This document shows, in pieces, positions 46,672 to 57,499 of a stretch of 64,000 bases of DNA (within the stretch, counting starts at the first letter, position 1; each line of letters begins with the position of its first letter). This DNA comes from Datisca glomerata (Eukaryota; Streptophyta; Magnoliopsida; Cucurbitales; Datiscaceae): positions 496,001 through 560,000 of the forward strand of contig QANY01013209.1 of NCBI GenBank assembly GCA_003255025.1, read 5' to 3'. The position numbers and the translations under genes are program-made. The notes below the pieces were generated by a model. The model was not told the origin of the DNA, did not search any database, and saw only the letters and a program-made list of their open reading frames with translations.

Positions 46672-49600
46672 GGTAAGACGATGATGAAGCGGCAAAAAAA
46701 AAACTATGTTTCGCTCTCTATGACGCACTGATCTCCTTTGCTACAATGAAACCTAAACGCCCGACATTTTGGTCATCTAAAGTTTTAACATATAATTTTA
46801 CATCTACACGAACATAGAACTATATGTTCCCCTTAGAGAACATGGCATACAAGACAATTTAAAACAACTGGTAGCATTGACGACAAAAATAAAATCTAGT
46901 ATGTTGAAACTATGAGTATCATTATTAATTAATTCATACCAAACATGCATCTTATGTCCTAAATTATCCAAAATAATGTTAATATTTTCCACATAACGGT
47001 CTCCACATTTTTCACCTGTTGATATTCTACATTTTTCATGTCCCCATTCTTGGAGAAAAATATATAGGAAACTAAAATTATCATTTGACAGAACAAGAAT
47101 GCATCCAAAATAACTCTTTTTTGTTAAAACAACCATCTTCACATAAATGGATGAGACAAATTCAACATAAAGCAATTAAAAAACTAAAATGAAATTTTTG
47201 AGAAAGTAATGTGTTAATTTAAAGTATTCAACAAAATAGAGTTTTTTATAAGATTTAAATTAACACATTACTTTCTCAAAATTAACGGATACTTTCTCAA
47301 AATTAACGGAGGATGGTTGAATGTCATTTTCTTTGGATAATTATATCAAACATATGGTAGGAAAACAAATAATTTTCTTTCACCAACAACACCATGGATT
47401 TGCAAATCCATAAAATATGTCAATTTAAAGAAAAAAATCTCAAGTCATCTACAATTAACAAACAAACAGGTATCCAATATTGCTCATCTCATTGATGCAA
47501 ATAATCTATGACATTCAAACAATATTGAGTTACTTTCCTTTATGTAAGAGTACAATCTACAAACTTATCAACATAAAAAATAAAAAAGAGAACACCCATA
47601 AAGTCTATAGACAAAAAGTGCTAGAAAAATATAAATAAACAAATATTTAGAACCTTAAAAGGGGTCGCATACTTTTCTCTTCACTGCCCACTATGATCTT
47701 ATAACCCAGAAGGTTTTGGTGGTGTCACGAGAGAGAAATATAGAGCGCGTAAAAGATTGAGAGAAAATAAAGCTAAATAGAAAAAGCTTGAGAAGAGTAG
47801 TATTTTTGTTCAAAGGGTGTAAACTTGAGGGGTATGGTGTGACTCTCGTTTGAATGAAAGAGAAAAAGAAATGCAGATATTTTAGACTTCGGGACTTCTT
47901 TTCTTAAGAGTGGTGTAAAAGAAATTTCATAAGCCAAATATGTCTCGTTCTACAGAAAAAATATCATCACCCATTTATCCAAAATACCTTTTCATTTAGA
48001 CTTTTTATCCAAAAAAAATGCATGTATCTTTTAAATAAGTCATTTACAACTTATATTTGAGGAATTTACAGGTTTCAAAGGTCAGCTTAAAAATTGCCAA
48101 AAATTTTTAAGTTGCAAAATGCTGACATTTCAGAATTTCAGAAAGTTCGGCGATTTTTTCATGACATAGTAATTTTATATAACCAGGTAAATATTTTGTA
48201 TACACTGTTTAGCTTATGAATAAAAAATTATACTATAAATTAAATTAAGTAGTTCAAAAGAATCTGTGAAGCCATGCGGAAAAGAGTATGTAAAGGGAAA
48301 GTCGGAAAGGAGATATGCCACATACTTTCTTGCTAAACTTGCTTTAAACTTCATGTGGTCTTCCTAAGACGTTTTAGACAACATTTCAAAGTTCTCTGCT
48401 ACTCAAGAAACAGTAATGACCAAACCAATATTAAGGGTTGAGGAAGACAAAAATGAAGTTTTTTATTACTATTTCAGAACAATTTCATATGTCTAGGCAA
48501 GAGAAATTTCAACATAGTGTAAGAAGAATTTTGATTTTAGGCAGCGTAATGGTTTCACATAAGAGATGTAAATGCACTATCTTGCAGAGTACTTGGACAA
48601 TTAGTAACTATAGAAGATTTGAGCATGTAAAATCAGTGATTTAGATTCGAATTACATGATATTTAAAGTTAGATTATAGATTCTCATTATTTGGTATAAA
48701 AACTGTAGGCTGATACCTGGAGATGAATCTCATATTTCATCTTATTGTATTCAAAAACGAGTTTTTATCATAGTTAAATTTAATTTAATTTTTAATATTT
48801 AAATCCTAACAATAAATATTATATATTTTGAGTAATAAAAAATTAAGATTGAGAGCACATAATTGTAAAATATTATTCCAAAGTCATGTAAGATCAGATT
48901 ATTTCCTTGAATTATAATATCTAATATGATAATTTATATCATTTTTTTTTGCTTATCAAGTTTTCATTGCAAACCCTTCCGTTCTTTTCAGCTAATGAGT
49001 TCAATTGCATGATTAGTATTTGATGAAACATGGGTAAAAAATAATTGGTTTGAAATAAAATCAAATACAATAGAGTTTGTTCGTATTGTTACTTTTACAA
49101 CAAAGATAATTAAAGTTATTTATTTAAAAGTAAAAAAAAATCAGTTTTAATAAAGACAAAACGTTTGACGTATGAAGATAAAGTCTGTTTGAAACTACAT
49201 GTTCGAAACTCTTAGTATAAATCTAGACTCAAAATAATTGTGAATCAACTATAGTTAGAATTCACATTATATCTACTAATATAATATAATAGATCGATCT
49301 ATTCACGTACAATCCATGTGAAACTCCAATAGTATAGTACTAGTAACTAATAATCTACATTGGTCACATACTTGCAATTATTTTTTTGGTCATATTTGCT
49401 ATAAATGTTTTAGACAAATTTGTAAAAGATGTCTTACTTTCGACCATTTTCTTTGTTAGTCATCGAATTTATGTGGAATGAGATTGGATGTTGAACAAGA
49501 TTTTTGCTCATAATTATTGAAATTTCTACATAAAAGAGAAAAAAAAATAAAAATCCATACTTAAGATGCTCATGCAAATCATAGATTTTTCTTATTAAAT

Positions 49601-49696
49601 CAATGAATAAAATGATAACTAACCGAATTAAAAAAAATGATAACTAACCAAATTAATGAAGAAAACCTTTAATTAATTATAAGAGTGAATTGGGGT
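46672..49696. other. AT-rich region between the eS10 pseudogene and the S-protein gene
   Basis: The first 30 bp are probably the 5' leader of the retrocopy. A minus-strand frame of 123 codons at 46804-47175 is the longest, with several cysteines (EWGHEKCRISTGEKCG); it shows no family I recognise and lies in AT-rich DNA. The only clear structure is the inverted repeat at 47196-47281. Everything else is AT-rich without signals. Confidence 0.5.
47196..47281. repeat. Perfect 28-bp inverted repeat with a 30-bp loop
   Basis: TTTTGAGAAAGTAATGTGTT plus AATTTAAA at 47196-47223 is the exact reverse complement of 47254-47281. The loop is 47224-47253. The end of the right arm (actttctcaaaattaacgga) is then repeated once directly at 47290-47309. 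It could be a palindromic scar or the core of a small transposon. Confidence 0.9.
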
Positions 49697-50137
49697 TCAT
49701 ATCCTCTGATAAAGAAAAAGCCTTTGCTTTTCCCATTTATTAGTCTCTTTCACATAGCGTTCAACACTTTGGTCATTCGTAATCCGCCATTGGCAATCGT
49801 AGCATTTCATTCTCAACGTAAATGCCCAAAATACCCCTAGATTTTCTTCTGAAATGTCGAAGAAACACGAATGTACAGGGAACAGAATCTGCCTGAAGCT
49901 CCAATGTACAACCTGCTTTGGCTTCATCCGCTTCATCTGCTTGTACTCTCCATTGAAGCTGCATGAATAGATGATAGACTTTCTGTATTCATTTGTGATT
50001 GTTACTGTTATTCTTGGGAATAAAATGTCCAGAAATGTACTGCTGTTGGTATTGGCTGATGATGAACTTCTCACCAATGACAGAAGTAGAGTGGTTAATA
50101 ACACAATGTTCTTTGCCCCACCGTAAGACTCGACCAT
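49697..50137 (-). CDS. S-protein homologue (plant self-incompatibility protein S1 family), secreted
   Basis: A single exon of 146 codons, as usual for this family. An N-terminal hydrophobic segment (IVLLTTLLLSLV, residues 11-22) followed by a serine-rich stretch is a probable signal peptide, so the protein is secreted. The family pattern follows: RITVTITNEY (residues 42-51), a first cysteine at 59, KPKQVVHWSFRQILF, then C91 in a HSCFF block and C112/C115 in RMKCYDCQWRI. The four cysteines fit the two conserved disulfides. In Papaver members act as pollen self-incompatibility ligands; most homologues elsewhere have no known role. The usual length is 120-150 aa. The spacing around the middle is a little shorter than typical, so I place it as a divergent member. 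Start: first in-frame ATG in a GCC-rich context (cggcggcgatgg just upstream). Confidence 0.82.
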   Translation of the reverse strand: MVESYGGAKNIVLLTTLLLSLVRSSSSANTNSSTFLDILFPRITVTITNEYRKSIIYSCSFNGEYKQMKRMKPKQVVHWSFRQILFPVHSCFFDISEENLGVFWAFTLRMKCYDCQWRITNDQSVERYVKETNKWEKQRLFLYQRI

Positions 50138-51771
50138 GGCGGCGGCGATGGTGGTGAGAATGGAAGAAATTCTGTGATTTTGTGGTGGCGTTAGTGATTC
50201 TGTTAGCTTTTAGGGGAACTGCCCAGACTAATTAGTCACAGTTTTAGAATTATATTAATAATTTTTCCTGAATTAGAATACAGTTTCTCTTAGAAAAGAG
50301 TTAGGCAGGGTTTGTTAATCTTGTTTTATTACAAAGTAGTTTTTGTTTTCTATAAATTGAAGGGGCTTCCACAGAGCGACAGAATGTAGAGAAGAAAAAC
50401 AAAATTAACTAACTGTACGTTTTCCCTCTGTCGTTGCACTCTCTCCCCTCACCGGTTCTGACATTTTTTCAACATAGCAACAAGGGAAAGGGACCCGTCT
50501 TCCAAATGAACGGCGGACGGTAGTCAAGCGAGTTTGAGCTGTCTGTCATGATCTTATTGCCCGTATGAAGTAAGCTAAGCAGCCAAGTTTGTTTTTCTAA
50601 TTTTCACATTTTTTTTATCTGGGTCGTCTAGATTAGAATAGACAACTCATAACGAGTCTAGATTAAAACAGACAGCTTAGAGATGTTCTCGGTCTTATAT
50701 TATTATATCCTAACTTCTGAAAAGAAAACTGTATGTTACTGTCACAGTAACAACGTTTTTAAAGATAGAACGTGAGAGTTGAGGGAAAAAAAACACTCTC
50801 CTCTTCCTCAACTCTATCTATTCCCATATGTTTTATAGAGTCAAATTACCATAGAAATATACAACAGTCTTTAGATATGTAAATATCTCTTTGATGGGTG
50901 AATATGTTCAAAGGTTTTGCAGATTAAGCTTGTCAATGAAATAAATGTTTAGCTTGTCTGTAATAGATTGCATAATCCTTTTTAAAGCAACAATGAAATT
51001 TAAATTTACACTACAGTCATTTCATAGCTTTAGATTATAGATTATAAACTTATAGCTTATAGCTCTAAGCAATAACTTATTTACTCATAATGCACAGGGC
51101 AGCAAATATCAATATGTCAAGCTCATAGTCATGGTATCGTTGAGCATTGTAAATTGTACATACAGCATCTTTCAAACTTGAAATACATAAACATAAAAAC
51201 ATCATCTTAGACATCAAGCGTGAAACCCATCACCTTTTTTTATTCAAAATAGTAAACATCGAAAGGGGAATCATTCTCATTCCGGTAAGAAAGGAGAATC
51301 GTCCTCGTTCTAGTAAGTAAACATGCCCGAACAGACAAAAACATAGCTTTATCAATGGTCTTGCATTGATTCTCAACGCTTACAGCACAGTTCTCAGTAA
51401 ACGAACCCAAGGAACATAAGGGGTTAAGCCTATCAAAATACCCTCATAATTAACTTATAACACCATCAGGACAATTAAAAAAGCCTGGTTATCCATCAAA
51501 TATTTCTGCTACGGATATCTATATATATTAATTATATATTTAAAAAAGCAGAAAAAAGATAAACGTGCTCACATACAGCAAAGCCAAACCACGTACAAGT
51601 TTAATTTAGCAAAATCTTGGCACTTGCTATACGTTTTCTAGCTACTTTTCTCCCCCATTTTTTCTATTCAGTTTTCTAAACTACCAACAGAGGCCAAAGA
51701 GACGGAATCACCACTAAAAGATCCACGTCTTGGTCCTCCGTCCATATGTTTCATGGCAACTTGAGCTTACA
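50138..51771. other. Intergenic region between two minus-strand genes
   Basis: The part next to 50138 is the leader and promoter of the S-protein gene; a weak TATA-like aatataattc is seen on the minus strand near 50255. A plus-strand TATA motif (ctataaattgaagg, about 50350-50363) is followed by leader-like purine-rich DNA but no coding frame. The part near 51771 is the 3' UTR of the DUF789 gene. No repeats with ends were found. Confidence 0.45.
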
Positions 51772-54700
51772 TTACCTTCGGCTGAAAAAGAGGAAATCTG
51801 GGTGGTTGACATGAAGCAGTCTTAGCCAGTTATCAGCAGACTGCAAGAGTGAGTTTGCCAACTGGCGCTCAAAACCACCATTAGGTGTCCACAATGACCC
51901 TCTAAACTTGTATGAAGCAAGACCAAATACAGGTAACGTCAACTTGGGGTGACCATCAACCTCACTAGGATGCGTCAATGTTGGACCCTGTGAGCTTTGT
52001 GCACCTAAAGAAATCAAATCTAATGAGAACAAAAGTGATATTGGAAAACACATCCTTTAGAGATGACTATAATGAACTTTTTGTTCTCGGTAAAATTAAC
52101 ATGACCATAAAGATTAACTCAGAGACATCGAGAACTTGGAATTATATTCAAATAAAGAAACACCAACAGAAAACATCACTATTTTAGTCTGCAAATGTAG
52201 ATAACGACAAAAAAGATGTAAGATTATGATGACAACGATAACTTGAGAAATGTGTGCCGTGCTACGATGAAAGTTAGGTATCATCAAGGACTTATATTAC
52301 TAAAAAATTGAAATTAATAAATAAGAACATAAAAATATCAGGGTAAAAGGAAAAGAAAAGGAGAGAGGGGGGGGGGGGGGNNNNNNNNNNNNNNNGGGGG
52401 GGGGGGGGGATAATCTCAAGAACGCAGAGAGGCATTATATTTCTTTTGAGGCAGGCTCTTTTTTGTGGATAGAGATTTTTGGAAAATTATTCCGCACGCT
52501 ATGTTCTTGTCCATTTGAAGAGAACGGAATCTCAAGGCTTTTTTGAGGATATAGAAAATCAGTTTTCAGTTGTTTTCTTCTCTTCTTTAAACGCTAAAAG
52601 AGTGGCAGGGGATTCTTTTCCCTGAATCCATTTTTGAAAATTTTGGCTTTACAGTTCTACAGCCTTTAACTTAGAGAAAAGTGCTTAGGTTGTATCTACC
52701 CTTTCTCAGGGTCCTTTTGACAATAATGCGCAACTCTTTTACAGAGATAAAAAATACCCGCAAAGAAAGAAAGAAAACGTAGTTAAAATAATGAAAATTG
52801 ATTGTGTGCGAAAAAAATGATTAACCAAGGGCCTAGCTTGTTTGTATTAAAAAAATAAGCTTTCGGAGATGTAGAAACAATGTTTAGTCTCCAGAAAAAA
52901 TTTTATATTGAAAAACATTGTTGTTGTAGTATCTGAGGTTACTTTGAGTACTAATTTTTTTATAAGTATTATATTAGAGACAAAAAAAAGCAAAAAGGCA
53001 AAACAAGAGCTTTACAAAATCAAGGTGAAAGAGACCAAGAACAAAAAATACCTGCCTCAATCGAAGGATCTAAAGAGTGATCCAATCTTTATACAAAATA
53101 ATGAAAACAGAGAATATTGTGAGTACTATTGTGATAAATATTTAATAGTGGTTCTCAAAAGTAGTTGAAATCAGAATTTTGTAAACTTGTTTTGGATCAT
53201 TCTAAATTTTAAGAATAGATATACCAAGGCAAACGATGAAGAATACAATCCTAAACCTGTGAATAAACATAACTTCTAACATACCTCCAATTGGTGTATA
53301 AAGAGAATGGTAAGTGAGAAAGCATGCATCCAGATCCTTCAATGTTGGCCCGGTTGGTATCCTGTAAATTGGATACCTACAGAAGTTCCCCCGAGATCAG
53401 TTAGTCATGTGTGCATAAGTTGACTTTGGAGCAAGTGCAAGTTTTGACAATACCATGCCACAGAAATCCAGCTGGAAGGCAGCAGATCACAACTTCTTAG
53501 CGTCTTCAACTCAGGAAAATGTAAAGCAACATCTAATATCTGTGACAAGGGGAAAAGTCAGGTAACATTTCTACATAGGATGACACAATGACAGAGTAAT
53601 GTCTGCATTCTTTCTTTTCATTTTAGCATACTACGGAGAAAGAGAAGCACAAGATAGATGTTTGCCTTGTCAGCCAAAGGTTCACGGCTATAAGGCAGAT
53701 CACGTTCAAGATACTCAAATAAGAGGCAACCTCGAGAACTTGCACTTTCAGCCTCATCACTAGAGCAATCTTCTTGAGGTCCCATAGATTGGTCTCTCAA
53801 TGACAATCTATCCATTCTAAGGGGTACCTCACTATATAAAGGGTGATGAGCTTGTTGCTCCCTCATATATTTTAATGCCCTTTCTGGCTCAGAATCACTA
53901 CCACCCTCACTACTTGAATCCCTGAAATCACTGTCACTGTCCTCTCCGGGCCGCCTATGACACAGAGGAAACCATTACTTGAAACTATAAGCTTTTAAAT
54001 TATTCCAAAAAAAAATTATAGAAGCACATTGCTTTCTGATTAAAGAAAATACCCATAGGCCCAAGAACTTATCACTTCTTCCCTTTAATGCATGAGAAAG
54101 GATGTGGGGGAGAGCAAGAGAAATGTAATTATTCGTAATTGATCACCAAAATTTAGATACACAAGATAATACTCTATTACTTGAGAAGGGATGATAAGGC
54201 AATTTGATTTGATCCTTAGGTATTAGTCTGAGTAAAAATTCTTTAAGCTCAGCTTTTTTCAAGCTTAATCTTCTAAATGGATAGAAAACCATTGAAAATG
54301 CCTAATGCAGGAAACATACCCAAGTACTTAGCAATGCAATTTATTATTACAATTCTACCAGTTGGGTGATTAGTCAGGCCACAAAGCATTCACATAGTTT
54401 ACATGGCTGAGAAATGTTCATAGTTTTAACGTAGAAACCAAAATTTAATCTACAGTTAGCTACATAGAAAAGTTGTGTTTTCTTCAAATTACTAAAGAAG
54501 CAACAATGAGATGTATTTGTTCTGTCCTATTAGAAAATTATATGTGTAACATGTATGATGATAGATGATACCGAATCACCTCATTTCCAGCTATAATTCA
54601 ATACCTTGACTTTGTAGACGAATTAAAAGGTTGACCATATATTTGTAAACCGGACAAATATGGGACATAATACTGAGCAACGCAATCGCTATCATTCAGT

Positions 54701-55519
54701 ATAAGAGGCACTCCAGCACCATAGGCACTCCACTCTTTAAAAGACTCCCATAAATCAGCAAGCATGAAGTATGGCTGAGACTGCACATGGCAAGTCCTCC
54801 AACCTCTCATCGTTGTCTGCTGCCAAAAACAATGCTTCAGATATTAAGACTACAATGCATGTCTTGTTTGGAGCAAGAAAATCTTTATGTGGCAAAGCAG
54901 TTCCAAGAAAATAAAACTATTAAGGAATTAATGAATGTGAAAGAAGTAACAGTTTTTCATAATACACACACACACACTTAGCACAACCAATTCCCTCAAT
55001 ATCAAAACAGGCTTATTCTCTAACATTTCCACATAATGGATCCGATAAAGAAACAAAAAACACCCCCAAATTATCACTCCACCATAAGTAAGAAGCAGCT
55101 TTTAAAATTTATTTTGACAAAACGAGGACAATACATTTCCATCAAAATTTCGCTTTACCAACATATAAATGATTCTGATTCCAGTTAATTCAAACCTTGG
55201 ATAAATATTGAGCAGGTACTGAAGGCGTTATAGACTGCAAGAAGCGTTCAAGATTGCTCAACGACGACACCACCGGCTCAAAAGCCGGCGCGGCAACTGG
55301 TTTAGGGGACTCCCCATACCCGGCACGGTTCTCGGGCTCTCTATTCGCCAAACACACCGATTTTTCCTTATTCAAAGGGGAATGGCTTGCCGAAACATCG
55401 CTTTGAGCTCTCCTAAGCTGCTCATTTTGGCGATTTTGATTCGCCCTACGAGCTTTGGCCGGATTGTAAAACCGGTCCTCCCCACGGCCACGACCAAACT
55501 GCATTCCAGCTCCTAACAT
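51772..55519 (-). CDS. DUF789 family protein, 6 exons
   Basis: Exons on the minus strand: 55519-55196, 54816-54605, 53954-53666, 53539-53454, 53376-53285 and 52004-51772; 411 aa. The start is [20 protein letters not shown], typical of the family; an upstream in-frame TTG is not a start. A disordered, R/N/Q-rich N-terminus (residues 12-90) is followed by the conserved DUF789 core: [68 protein letters not shown], an acidic serine-rich insert ([20 protein letters not shown]), [60 protein letters not shown] and C-terminal [11 protein letters not shown]. The molecular function of DUF789 is not known. Intron 3 begins with GC (53665-53664), a GC-AG intron; the others are GT-AG. Intron 5 contains an assembly gap. 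Confidence 0.92.
52381..52395. other. Assembly gap inside a poly-G run (intron 5 of DUF789)
   Basis: Fifteen Ns with G runs on both sides, preceded by gagagaggg. It does not touch coding sequence. Third of three gaps, all at G/C homopolymers. Confidence 0.9.
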
Positions 55520-55935
55520 CTCCACCACCAATAAAAAAACCGTAACACCGTGGCCTCCTATAAACCCTAAACAAAGTCAACGAAATTGATATTACAATCG
55601 TCTTACAGATAGATCAGATTGGCAACGAAACCAGTAACAGAAACTGCAAATGATGAATTGGATAAGAAGATCCGCGTCGAAAACAAGAGACTGAAAACTC
55701 AAGGGGATTGAAAATTCATGAATCAGATCAGAGAAAAAGGATTGAATTATAAAAATCCCAGCGGAGTCCAAGGCGCAGTGCATCCATAGACAGGGGTAGG
55801 TGTCTCGTAGGGGTAAAACAGTAAACCCGCTAGAGTGGTTCTGATGAGAGGCAATGGAAGAGAAAGAGATGGAAACTAATAATAATAATAATAAACGAAC
55901 CAAAAAAAAGAATGGGCAGCTGAGGAAGAAAATAA
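55520..55935 (-). promoter_or_regulatory. 5' leader and proximal promoter of the DUF789 gene
   Basis: GC-richer DNA upstream of the start codon on the minus strand. An (AAT)n microsatellite lies at 55878-55895. No TATA box is obvious. An AG/GT pair suitable for a leader intron may exist (gtttgtt…), but cannot be decided by eye. Confidence 0.45.
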
Positions 55936-56500
55936 TTTTATTTCCTTTTATTTTGTTTTGTCTGAATATGAGTCCGTGAAGGCGCCTATATTTAAATGTT
56001 TCTTTTATAGTAGAATTTTAAAAAATATAATAATTTATGAAATAATTTAATTACTTTTGAAATGATTTTTAATTGTAGTTTTAAAAACACCAAATTAAAA
56101 AATATGACAACGGTGTACCATTTATTTGGAAAAGTAATTTTGTCAGTGAAATTACGGATAAACCCCGGCGGATAATAAGCCTTACTGAAATGGAAAAGAT
56201 CTAAAGCATGCTCTAAACGAGGGTATTCAATGAAGGGAATCGGGTGGTATTTCGAATAGCAATAAATAGCGAGAGAGAAACACGTGTGGAAGGAAGATTT
56301 CTGGACACGTGTATGGTCGGATTGGTTTACGTACAACGTCTATAAAAGCCTTATCCAGTCAGTCTTTTCATACACATTCACGGAAGAAAATGTCTAGGGA
56401 AAGCTAAAGAGCGCGATCGCACGCTCCCGCCCGTCAGGGAAAGGCTCTAGTCTTGACCGTGGGGAAATCGGCCCTATTTTGTAAATTGATGATTACAATT
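55936..56500 (+). promoter_or_regulatory. Promoter-like region with a TATA box and G-box-like elements, no gene behind it
   Basis: On the plus strand, acacgtgtgg (about 56279) and acacgtgtat (about 56305) contain CACGTG-like cores. TATAAAAG (56340-56347) follows 35 bp later, and about 30-40 bp downstream comes a short leader with cattcacggaag. The first ATG (56390) opens a frame of only five codons. A GC-rich block (gcgcgatcgcacgctcccg) follows, then AT-rich repeat DNA at 56510. It may be the promoter of a gene whose body was displaced by a repeat, or of a non-coding RNA. Confidence 0.4.
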
Positions 56501-56513
56501 TAGATCCAAGAAT

Positions 56514-57460
56514 CGTTTGTTCTGTGAAATTTATAATAATCATTCTAATTCAATTGTTAGTGTATAGTTTAATTATTTATAAAATAAAAATTATCGTATT
56601 TAATTATATTTAATAATCTATGATATGATGAGTGATAATTTTAATATTTATTATAAGTTAACTTTTATTTTAAATTTATGTAAATAACATTAAGTTTCTT
56701 AAATGCTCTTTTAGTTATATATTATGTAACAAATATTTTGATGTGTGATTATAACATTAATTTTTTTATAAATATCTAAATAAATGAATAATGCTAAAAC
56801 TAAATTTAAAAAATATTTTTACTCAAATTAATAATAAGAGATATATAAAAATATTTGCATGTGAAATTTTAATATTATTTTTAATTATTTTTATTAATAT
56901 TTAAATAAATTAATATTGCTATACTAAACTTTAATAAATTTAATTTCAATTCAGTTAATAAAATGATTTTTTATTAATATTTTAATTAAAAGTGAAAAAA
57001 TAAATCAACAGTATGAATTTTATTTAATATTTAAATTAATTGATAACACTGGACTAAATTTTAAAAATAATTATAATTAAATTAATAATGTAAGAGATAT
57101 AATAAAAATACTTTCATGTGAAATTTTACAATTATTTTTTTTATTAATATTTAAGTAAATTAATAATGCTAAACTAAACATATAATTTAATTAAATTAAT
57201 AAAATGAGAGAGAAGTGTGAGAAAGAATATTTCAATGAGGGTAGGAAGTAATTTTGTTTGATATTAGAATTATAATGGAATTGTAAATTATGATTGCTTC
57301 TATTTTATTCTGCAATTCAATTGACTCAAAGTATTGTAAATTAGGATTGCATGCAAATTATGATTGCAGCCTTATTTAAATATTACTCCAAAACAAACAT
57401 GATAATTCAATTACAAACGATTACGATAAGATTATAAAGGAGGATGGCACAAAACAAACG
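56514..57460. mobile_element. Probable AT-rich non-autonomous DNA transposon
   Basis: CGTTTGTTCTGTG at 56514-56526 and the reverse complement of 57448-57460 (CGTTTGTTTTGTG) differ at one base. Inside them, tttataat and a gaatta/aattc block also pair. The interior is almost pure AT with a tandem array. A target duplication is not evident, so the class is uncertain. Confidence 0.45.
56690..57200. repeat. AT-rich tandem array, ~120-150-bp unit, about four copies
   Basis: Recurring order: gtgaaattt/ttatt, then tattaatatttaaataaatt, aat.ctaaactaaa, ttaaattaataa..agaga. It is seen starting near 56750, 56860, 57030 and 57115. Copies are strongly diverged. Confidence 0.55.
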
Positions 57461-57499
57461 AAGCCGAAGAGATAACGACTCAGATGAACATAATAATAA

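Noticed and set aside
46804..47175. Minus-strand frame of 123 codons with several cysteines
   Set aside because: No known domain, AT-biased composition, no promoter or splice context. Kept only as a note in the intergenic entry.
50340..50480. Plus-strand TATA motif and leader-like sequence
   Set aside because: No coding frame or conserved RNA follows; it may be a chance AT-rich match near the minus-strand S-protein gene.
55992..56336. Minus-strand frame of 114 codons
   Set aside because: It covers the promoter-like block upstream of the DUF789 gene, starts in AT-rich DNA and has no recognisable domain.
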